NCBI GenBank assembly: GCA_009693345.1
Contig: SHXL01000152.1
Location: 1 to 6,713 of the forward strand
Length of the DNA: 6,713 bases
Direction: 5' to 3'
From: Betaproteobacteria bacterium
GTDB lineage: Bacteria; Pseudomonadota; Gammaproteobacteria; Burkholderiales; SG8-39
The position numbers and the translations under genes were made by a program. Below the pieces are notes generated by a model. It was not told where the DNA came from. It did not search any database and saw nothing but the letters and a program-made list of their open reading frames with translations. This document shows positions 1 to 6,300 of this stretch, in pieces (within the stretch, counting starts at the first letter, position 1; each line of letters starts with the position of its first letter).

Positions 1-384
1 GAAGCCGTAGGTCGAGAGGTCCTTGTCGGCGAGCTTTTCCTGCTGATCCTTGTAGGTGGGCACGCGCTCCAGCCAGCCGAGCGGCGTCATCATGGACAGC
101 AGCAGATGCAGCTCCGCATGCTCCGGCACGAGTGACTGCACGAAGAGCGTCGCCTGGTTCGGGTCCACACCGGCGGCCAGCCAGTCGATCACCATGTCCG
201 CGCCGACATCCTGCAGCGCGCCCGGCTTCTCGTAGTCGGTGGTGAGCGCGTGCCAATCCGCGACGAAGAACAGGCACGGATGCTCCGCCTGGAGCTTCAC
301 CCAATTCTTGAGCACGCCGTGGTAGTGCCCCAGGTGGAGAGCTCCCGTGGGACGCATGCCGGAAAGGACGCGGGTTTCGAACAT
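1..384 (-). CDS. trpS: Tryptophanyl-tRNA synthetase, N-terminal part (cut by window edge)
   Basis: Charges tRNA-Trp with tryptophan in the cytoplasm (class I aminoacyl-tRNA synthetase). Reading leftwards from the ATG at 384 gives 128 uninterrupted codons to the window edge, beginning MFETRVLSGMRPTGALHLGH. Residues 9-24 carry the ATP-binding HIGH-type motif as HLGH in the context RPTGALHLGHYHG. The segment FFVADWHALTTDYE and the later LLSMMTPLGWLERVPTYKDQ are characteristic of TrpS. The HLGH form and the stretch VLKNWVKLQ resemble the longer TrpS found in Betaproteobacteria rather than the E. coli form, which has TIGN at this site; this comparison is from memory. The start is 18 bases after the stop of the upstream M50 protease gene, with only a weak GAGAAG upstream as ribosome binding site, so translation may depend on the operon. 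The C-terminal part, including the KMSKS loop, lies outside the window. Confidence 0.95.
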   Translation of the reverse strand, partial: MFETRVLSGMRPTGALHLGHYHGVLKNWVKLQAEHPCLFFVADWHALTTDYEKPGALQDVGADMVIDWLAAGVDPNQATLFVQSLVPEHAELHLLLSMMTPLGWLERVPTYKDQQEKLADKDLSTYGF

Positions 385-402
385 TACGTATCGAGCATCT
401 TC

Positions 403-1068
403 TCAGATCTGGAACATCGCACCGAGGATGCGGAACGAGAAATTGACCATGGGTCCGAGGATCACACCGAGGATGCTGGTAAACAGGAGCAACAGTAGGA
501 TTGGAAACCCCCAGGGTTCGAGTTTCGAGTAACCCCATGCGAGCCGGCTCGGCAGCAGGCTGGCCACGATGCGACCGCCATCCAGCGGCAGGATCGGCAG
601 CAGGTTGAGCACCATGAGGACGATGTTGACCTCCATGCCCGCCTTGCCCATGAGCAGCAACGGCTCCGTGAAGTAATTGCCTGGCAGGAGGCTGGTTGCC
701 TTGAACAGTGCGGCCCATCCGAGAGCCATCACCAGGTTGGCGCCCGGCCCCGCCGCCGCAACCCAGAGCATGTTCTGGCGCGGACGGCGCAATGCCGAGT
801 AATTGACCGGCACGGGCTTGGCCCAGCCGAAAAGCAGACCGGCACCCCCTGAGAGCTTGCTCAGGACGAGAATGGCGATGGGAACGATGATGGTGCCGAC
901 GAGGTCGATGTGCCGCGCAGGATTCAGGCTGATGCGCCCCTGCGCATACGCGGTCATGTCGCCAAAGTAGCGTGCAACATAGCCGTGCGCCGCCTCGTGC
1001 AGCGTGATCGCGAAGAGGACCGGGAGCGCATAGATGGCGATGATTCGTACGAGCGGTTCTATGTCCAT
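403..1068 (-). CDS. Site-2-protease-like M50 membrane metalloprotease
   Basis: A 221-residue polytopic membrane protein of the M50 intramembrane zinc protease family (YwhC/RIP-like short type). The zinc-binding HExxH is HEAAH at residues 24-28 inside the first hydrophobic segment. The third zinc ligand is D163 in NLLPILPLDGGRI (155-167), the usual N-x2-P-x2-P-L-D-G-G motif. AAAGPGANL at 104-112 is another conserved family segment. About four to six hydrophobic stretches are visible (roughly 8-24, 56-70, 100-124, 146-160, 188-206). No PDZ domain is present, which fits the short subfamily. The likely role is cutting membrane proteins within the lipid bilayer; the substrate cannot be told. It starts 17 bases after the hydrolase stop and is followed 18 bases later by trpS, so the three are probably co-transcribed. 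No good Shine-Dalgarno sequence precedes the ATG. I recall the pairing with trpS as common in Betaproteobacteria, without known functional reason. Confidence 0.93.
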   Translation of the reverse strand: MDIEPLVRIIAIYALPVLFAITLHEAAHGYVARYFGDMTAYAQGRISLNPARHIDLVGTIIVPIAILVLSKLSGGAGLLFGWAKPVPVNYSALRRPRQNMLWVAAAGPGANLVMALGWAALFKATSLLPGNYFTEPLLLMGKAGMEVNIVLMVLNLLPILPLDGGRIVASLLPSRLAWGYSKLEPWGFPILLLLLFTSILGVILGPMVNFSFRILGAMFQI

Positions 1069-1085
1069 CTAAGCGCGAAATTTTA

Positions 1086-1949
1086 TCAGAGCAGGAACGC
1101 TTCGATCAGCCGCGCAACTTCCTCCGGCTGGTCGTGATGCAGCATGTGGCCGGCATCCGGCACCGTGTGATACCTAAGATCCTTGAAGGCGGTGCGTCGT
1201 TCCGCAAGGTCCCCGGGCGTCAGTTTCATGCGCTTCAGCGTCTCGGACTCGGCAGCGTCGATCCAAAGCACCGGCGCACTGACGCGCTCCCAGCAGGCGC
1301 GCGCTTCGTCGAGCCGGTAGAGCGTGGCGTTGCTCAGCTTGTGCGCCGGATCGCTGTGCAGGACCACGCCGCCATCGGCGTCCTTTCCCCAGTGGCGGGC
1401 AAGAAATTCGGCCCGCTCGCGCGACAGACGCGGGTTGTTCTTCTGCAGCCGGTCCGCGAGTTCGGCATAGCTCGCATAGGGTCGCAGACTGGGCACCTCG
1501 CGCAATTCCTGCATCCAGCGGGCGTAGCACTTCGGCGCCTGCTCCGGCGCGGTTGCCGGCATGCCGAAGCCCTCGAGATTGACGAAACGAGCGATGCGCT
1601 CGGGCCGTATGCCCGCGTACAGCCCGCCGACATTACCGCCCAGACTGTGGCCCACCAGATTGACCGGTGCGTCGGGCTGGATCCGCTCGAGCAGCATGTC
1701 CAGGTCACCGATGTAGTCCGGGAACCAGTAACTGTCGGCGCCGGACCAGGCGGTGAGCCCGTAGCCGCGCCAGTCGGGCGCATACACGTCCCAGTCCGGC
1801 GACAGCGCATCGACGAGGAACTGGAACGAAGCGGAAACATCCATCCAGCCATGCAGCAGGAAGATCTTTCTTTCCGGCTTTCCCTGCCAATGCCGGACGT
1901 GGTAGCGCAGGCCGCGGATGTCGAAGAAAAGCGATTCGCTGTGGCGCAT
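1086..1949 (-). CDS. Alpha/beta-hydrolase fold protein
   Basis: A 287-residue single-domain alpha/beta-hydrolase, probably a cytoplasmic esterase-like enzyme; the substrate is unknown. Numbered from the ATG at 1949, the oxyanion-hole motif is LLHGW (31-35). The nucleophile elbow is GHSLGG with S102, the probable acid is D231 (or E235) in LWIDAAESE, and the catalytic histidine is H268 in DAGHMLHHDQPEEV. APDWRGYG (57-64) is the conserved loop after strand 4. Residues 130-215 form the variable lid. There is no signal peptide. A longer reading from TTG at 1985 adds 12 residues (NRYDSALHGNP...), but it would overlap the first base of the divergent carbonic anhydrase gene. I prefer the ATG at 1949, preceded by a weak GGGAA. 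It is the likely first gene of the unit hydrolase - M50 protease - trpS. The family is certain; the specific activity is not. Confidence 0.92.
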   Translation of the reverse strand: MRHSESLFFDIRGLRYHVRHWQGKPERKIFLLHGWMDVSASFQFLVDALSPDWDVYAPDWRGYGLTAWSGADSYWFPDYIGDLDMLLERIQPDAPVNLVGHSLGGNVGGLYAGIRPERIARFVNLEGFGMPATAPEQAPKCYARWMQELREVPSLRPYASYAELADRLQKNNPRLSRERAEFLARHWGKDADGGVVLHSDPAHKLSNATLYRLDEARACWERVSAPVLWIDAAESETLKRMKLTPGDLAERRTAFKDLRYHTVPDAGHMLHHDQPEEVARLIEAFLL

Positions 1950-1969
1950 GGGATTCCCGTGAAGGGCGC

Positions 1970-1976
1970 TATCATA
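1970..1976. promoter_or_regulatory. Candidate overlapping divergent -10 elements
   Basis: In the 35-base gap between the divergent hydrolase and carbonic anhydrase genes, TATCAT (1970-1975) reads as a -10-like hexamer on the plus strand. TATGAT (1976 down to 1971) reads as one on the minus strand, so the two overlap face to face. The plus hexamer ends 9 bases before the carbonic anhydrase ATG and the minus one lies 21 bases before the hydrolase ATG. No convincing -35 hexamer is seen on either side, so this is a candidate from sequence only. Confidence 0.3.
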
Positions 1977-1984
1977 ACGATTCA

Positions 1985-2512
1985 ATGCCTATCTTTTCGC
2001 TTGGCGATCGCCGCGTCGAATTGCGCGGCGCGCACCACTTCATCGCCTACGACGCCACGCTCGCGGGCTCCATCATCCTCGAGAACGAGGTCAACATCTG
2101 GTTCGGCGTCGTGATCCGCGCCGACAACGACCTGGTGCACCTCGGCGAGGCCACCAACATCCAGGACGGATCCGTGCTGCATGTGGATCCGGGCTATCCG
2201 ATGACGCTCGGGCGCCGCGTGACCATCGGACACAAGGCGATGTTGCACGGCTGCACGGTCGGCGACGGCGCGCTGATCGGCATCAATAGCGTGATCCTGA
2301 ACGGCGCGAAGATCGGCGCCGGATCGCTGGTCGGCGCCAATTCGCTGGTGCCCGAAGGCAGGGAGATTCCGCCGGGCGTGCTCGCGGTCGGGTCCCCGGC
2401 GAAGGTTGTCCGCGACCTGAAGCCAGAGCAAATCGCCGGAATCCTGAAAATCTCGGAGGGTTACGTCGCGCGCGCCAAGCTTTTCAGGGAGCAGCTGAAA
2501 GAACAAGCCTAG
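1985..2512 (+). CDS. Gamma-class carbonic anhydrase family protein (left-handed beta-helix)
   Basis: A 175-residue hexapeptide-repeat protein of the gamma carbonic anhydrase-like family (YrdA/PaaY group), which forms trimers with a metal site between subunits and may interconvert CO2 and bicarbonate. The three zinc-ligand histidines are in place: H66 (SVLHVD), and H83 and H88 in IGHKAMLHG with the usual five-residue step. R45 and D47 in RADND and Q60 in NIQD match conserved residues of the archaeal enzyme Cam. Repeats of the [LIV]-G-x4 type run through about residues 25-140 (IGINSVILNGAKIGAGSLVGANSL shown in part). A short C-terminal helix follows (146-175). The acidic loop of Cam is absent, as in most bacterial YrdA-like members, and many of these have no proven activity. 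The length is normal. No Shine-Dalgarno sequence precedes the ATG. The stop TAG directly touches the stop of the converging dehydrogenase gene. Confidence 0.93.
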   Translation: MPIFSLGDRRVELRGAHHFIAYDATLAGSIILENEVNIWFGVVIRADNDLVHLGEATNIQDGSVLHVDPGYPMTLGRRVTIGHKAMLHGCTVGDGALIGINSVILNGAKIGAGSLVGANSLVPEGREIPPGVLAVGSPAKVVRDLKPEQIAGILKISEGYVARAKLFREQLKEQA

Positions 2513-3274
2513 CTATTTCGGTGCCATGCGGATAGCACCGTCGAGTCTGATCGTCTCGCCATTCAGCATCTCGTTCTCGACAATGTGCCTTGCAAGCGCC
2601 GCATATTCCTCGGGCTTGCCCAGACGTGCCGGGAACGGCACCTGTTTGCCGAGCGACTCCTGCGCTTCTTTCGGCAGGCCCTGCAGCATCGGCGTGAGGA
2701 ACAGGCCCGGCGCGATGGTAACGACCCGGATGCCGTTGCGCGACAGGTCCCGCGCGATAGGCAGCGTCATGCCCACCACCCCACCCTTGGAGGCGGAATA
2801 GGCCGCTTGGCCGATCTGGCCGTCGAACGCCGCGACGGAAGCGGTGTTGATGATCACGCCGCGCTCGCCGGCGGCATTCGGACCGGCCTTCGCCATGGCA
2901 TCCGCGGCAAGCCGGATCATGTTGAAGGTTCCGATCAGGTTGATGGTGATGACCTTGGTAAAGCGCGCGAGGTCGTGCGGCGCTTCCTTGCCGACGGTGC
3001 GCTCTGCAACGCCGATCCCGGCGCAATTCACCAGCACGTGGAGACCGCCGAATCCCTTGACCGCGGCCTCGACCGCGGCCTTGCCGTCGATCTCCGAAGT
3101 GACGTCGCACTTGCAGTACTTCCCGCCGATCTCCTTAGCCAGCTTCTCGCCGGCCTCTGCCTGCAGGTCCGCGATCACCACCTTGGCGCCGTTGGCCGCC
3201 GCCATCTGTGCCGTCGCCGCGCCGAGGCCAGACGCGCCGCCGGTGACGAGAAATATGCTATTTCTGATTTGCAT
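2513..3274 (-). CDS. Short-chain dehydrogenase, 3-hydroxyacyl-CoA dehydrogenase type II-like
   Basis: A 253-residue NAD(P)-dependent short-chain dehydrogenase/reductase. The nucleotide-binding motif is TGGASGLG (11-18). D36 at the end of the second strand (VVIADL) predicts NAD(H) preference, and CDV (56-58) contacts adenine. NCAGI (83-87), N112, S146, Y159 and K163 (YSASK) form the standard catalytic set, with the PG motif at 189-190. The pattern AFDGQIGQAAYSASKGG, the APGLFLTPM segment and the LGKPEEYA ending resemble the HSD17B10/3-hydroxyacyl-CoA dehydrogenase type II group. That group oxidises 3-hydroxyacyl-CoA or 2-methyl-3-hydroxybutyryl-CoA in beta-oxidation and isoleucine breakdown. 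The substrate is therefore probable, not shown. The ATG at 3274 has a strong Shine-Dalgarno sequence. The gene diverges from the giant flavoprotein gene, suggesting that its NADH may feed that enzyme; this is inference. Confidence 0.93.
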   Translation of the reverse strand: MQIRNSIFLVTGGASGLGAATAQMAAANGAKVVIADLQAEAGEKLAKEIGGKYCKCDVTSEIDGKAAVEAAVKGFGGLHVLVNCAGIGVAERTVGKEAPHDLARFTKVITINLIGTFNMIRLAADAMAKAGPNAAGERGVIINTASVAAFDGQIGQAAYSASKGGVVGMTLPIARDLSRNGIRVVTIAPGLFLTPMLQGLPKEAQESLGKQVPFPARLGKPEEYAALARHIVENEMLNGETIRLDGAIRMAPK

Positions 3275-3280
3275 ATAAGA

Positions 3281-3287
3281 ACCTCCC
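3281..3287 (-). promoter_or_regulatory. Shine-Dalgarno sequence of the short-chain dehydrogenase
   Basis: On the minus strand GGGAGGT lies six bases before the ATG at 3274. It is the only strong ribosome binding site seen in the window and fixes the dehydrogenase start. It contrasts with the two plus-strand genes, which have none. Confidence 0.8.
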
Positions 3288-3300
3288 GAATGATTTCAAC

Positions 3301-3310
3301 GATAATTCTA
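3301..3310. promoter_or_regulatory. Candidate overlapping divergent -10 elements between dehydrogenase and flavoprotein
   Basis: The 41-base gap between the divergent genes holds GATAAT (3301-3306) readable on the plus strand. It also holds TAGAAT (3310 down to 3305) readable on the minus strand. The plus hexamer ends 9 bases before the flavoprotein ATG; the minus one is 30 bases before the dehydrogenase ATG and upstream of its Shine-Dalgarno sequence. No good -35 hexamer is seen for either. The closeness of the two would couple expression of the two genes. Confidence 0.35.
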
Positions 3311-3315
3311 CCCGC

Positions 3316-6300
3316 ATGAAACTCGCCTTCGGCCTGCAGTTCGACGACCTTTACGCACGCGACGGCCTGCTGCGCGTCGACAGCACCTTTTTGTCGTTTC
3401 TTGATTCTGTACTTCAGAAAAGACTTCTTGACGCAAGAAACAACCCGCCTTCGGGGAAAGTGGAATCCGAACTGCTCATCGCCCTCGCGCCCCATGTAGA
3501 GGACTTTCTCGCGAAGCTGTTTGGCATCGAGGCCGAAGCGCGGTCCCTTGCCGCAAAGCACAACGAACTCGCGCCACTGTGGTCCGTGAAGCGCCAGTTC
3601 GTGCAGCGGCGTGCCCTGAACAAGGTTAAGCCGGTGCATGCATCGCCAGCGGATTTTGATTTTTCCACTGAACTTGACTTTGCCCGGCGCGTGACTGAAT
3701 GGCTCGCCAATGACAAGCAGTTCGAAAAAGAACTCGAAGGCGCGGCGCGCTACGCTGCCTGGGCGACGCTCACGCCCGAAGGCAAGGCGAAGCACCGTGC
3801 CGGCGTGCTGTTCAAGACGCCGCTCAAGCTCGACTTCATGCGTTTGGTGCCGGTGCACACGGATACGTCGCAGGGCTTTCCGAAGCACAGCCTCGAGCAC
3901 CTGCGCCAACGCGACGGATTCGACCTCACCGACCGTGGCACCGATCTGACAGGCGCGCTCGACCAGGCCAACTACTGCATCTGGTGCCATGAGCAAGGCA
4001 AGGACTCCTGCTCCAAAGGCCTGAAAGAGAAACCCCCCGCAACAAGTTACAAGAAGACCCAGTTCGGCGTTGCGCTTGCCGGCTGCCCGCTGGAAGAAAG
4101 GATCTCCGAATTCCAGCTCGTCAAGGCGCGCGGCGAACCGCTTGGAGCGCTGGCGATCATCTGCGTCGATAACCCAATGGTTGCGGCCACCGGCCACCGT
4201 ATCTGCAACGATTGCATGAAGTCGTGCATCTACCAGAAGCAGGCGCCGGTGGACATTCCCCAGGCCGAGACGCGCACGCTCAAGGACGTGCTGGAGCTGC
4301 CCTGGGGCTTCGAGATCTACTCGCTCCTCACGCGCTGGAATCCGCTCAACCTGCGCCGCCCCCTGCCGTTGCCCGAAAGCGGGCGCAAGGTCCTGGTGGT
4401 CGGCCTTGGCCCCGCGGGTTTCACGCTGGCGCACCACCTGATGAATGACGGCCACGCGGTGGTCGGCATCGACGGCCTGAAGCTGGAGCCGCTGCAGGTT
4501 CCTTTCGAACCTGTCGCAGACGTCAACACTCTCTATGAATCGCTCGACTCGCGCGTCATGGCGGGCTTCGGCGGCGTTGCGGAGTACGGCATCACGGTGC
4601 GCTGGGACAAGAATTTCCTCAAGATCATCCGGCTGCTGCTCGAGCGCCGCGGCGAATTCGCGATGTTCGGCGGCGTGCGCTTCGGCGGCACTCTCACCCT
4701 GGAAGACGCGATGACCACGGGCTTCGACCACGTCGCGCTGTGCGTGGGCGCGGGCAAGCCAACGGTGCTCGACATTCCGAATGGCCTCGCGCGCGGTGTC
4801 CGCGCCGCATCCGACTTCCTGATGGCGCTGCAGCTCACCGGCGCCGCCAAGGAAGATTCGATCGCCAACATGCAGCTGCGGCTGCCGGTGGTGGTGATCG
4901 GCGGCGGGCTAACCGCGATCGATACGGCCACCGAGTCCCTCGCCTACTACGTGGTGCAGGTGAGGAAATTCCTCGATCGCTACGAGGCGCTCGCCGCAGA
5001 GATTGGCGAGAACGCGATTCGCCGGAACTGGGATGACCAGGAACGGGAGATCGCCGAGGAATATCTCGCGCACGCGAGAACACTGAGGTCGACGGAGAAA
5101 GCAGGACACATCGATTTGCTGCGTCACTGGGGTGGCGTCACCATCGCCTACCGCCGGCGGCTGGTGGACAGCCCTTCCTACACCCTGAACCACGAAGAGG
5201 TGGAAAAAGCGCTCGAGGAAGGTATCTGGTTCGCCGAGGGACTCAGCCCCTTGGGCGTGGACGTGGACAACTTCGGCGCGGTAAAGGGCATCCGGCTGAA
5301 GGGCGCAACGACCGAGCACTGGCTGCCGGCGCACACCGTGTTCGTCGCGGCGGGCACCCAGCCCAATACCGTCCTCGCCCGCGAAGACGCCGAGCACTTT
5401 TCGCTGGACGGGAAATACTTCTCCGCCTGCGACGAGGACGGCAAGCTGCTCAAGCCGCAGTACTCGGCCTCCAAGCCGGCGACGCCGGACGTGCTGCTGT
5501 CGAAGCTGCCCGATGGGCGCTTCGTGAGCTACTTCGGCGACGTCCACCCCTCCTATTTCGGAAATGTCGTGAAGGCCATGGGAAGTGCGAAGCAGGGCTA
5601 TCCGATTGTTTCAAGGGTTTTGAACTCGAAACCTGCGGTTACTTCGGTTTCGAGGGACAAGTTTTTCGGCAATCTTTCCGACCTGCTGCATGCCACGGTC
5701 CACAAGGTCGAGCGACTGACGCCGACGATCGTCGAAGTCGTCATCCGCGCGCCGCTGGCGGCGAGAAAATTCCGGCCCGGACAGTTCTATCGCCTGCAGA
5801 ATTTCGAAATGCTTGCGCCGGTGGTGGCCGGCACCCGCATGCAGATGGAAGGCCTCGCCATGACCGGGGCCTGGGTCGACCGCGAGCAGGGTCTGGTGTC
5901 CATCATCGCGCTCGAAATGGGCGGTTCGAGCGACCTGTGCGCCATGCTGAAGCCCGGCGAACCCGTGATCCTGATGGGCCCCACCGGCACGCCGACCGAG
6001 ATCGTCGCCGGCGAGACAGTGGTGCTGTGCGGCGGCGGTCTGGGCAATGCGGTGCTGTTCTCGATCGGCGCGGCGTTCCGCGCCGCCGGCTCGAAGGTGC
6101 TCTACTTCGCGGGCTACAAGAAAGTCGCCGACCGCTACAAAGTTGCCGACATCGAGAACGCCGCCGATACCCTGGTATGGTGCTGCGACGAAGAACCGGG
6201 CTTCAAACCCGGCCGGTCGCAGGACCGCAGCTTCGTCGGCAACATCGTCCAGGCGATGGACGCCTACGCGGAAGGCCGGTTGTCGCCGTCATCCTCCACG

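Noticed and set aside
514..535. GGGTT...AACCC short inverted repeat with a doubled TTCGAG inside the M50 gene
   Set aside because: The stem is only 5 bases within a conserved coding frame; this is expected by chance.
1950..1985. TTG start at 1985 for the alpha/beta-hydrolase
   Set aside because: The 12 added residues show no family similarity, TTG is a weak start, and the extension would overlap the start of the divergent gene. The ATG at 1949 is preferred.
1134..2114. 326-codon open frame on the plus strand
   Set aside because: It lies opposite the hydrolase gene, which has a full catalytic motif set, and it runs into the carbonic anhydrase in another frame. No domain is visible.
2480..2501. 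Imperfect hairpin CTTTTCAG...CTGAAAG near the carbonic anhydrase stop
   Set aside because: It has a bulged stem, lies inside the coding region and has no T tract after it on either strand, so I do not call it a terminator.
3175..4731. 518-codon open frame on the minus strand
   Set aside because: Its reading is low-complexity, rich in R, A, H and E with no recognisable motif. It lies opposite the well-supported flavoprotein gene and overlaps the dehydrogenase, so it is a GC-rich antisense shadow.
4909..5547. 212-codon open frame on the minus strand
   Set aside because: It is antisense to the conserved NAD(P)-binding part of the flavoprotein and has typical shadow composition.
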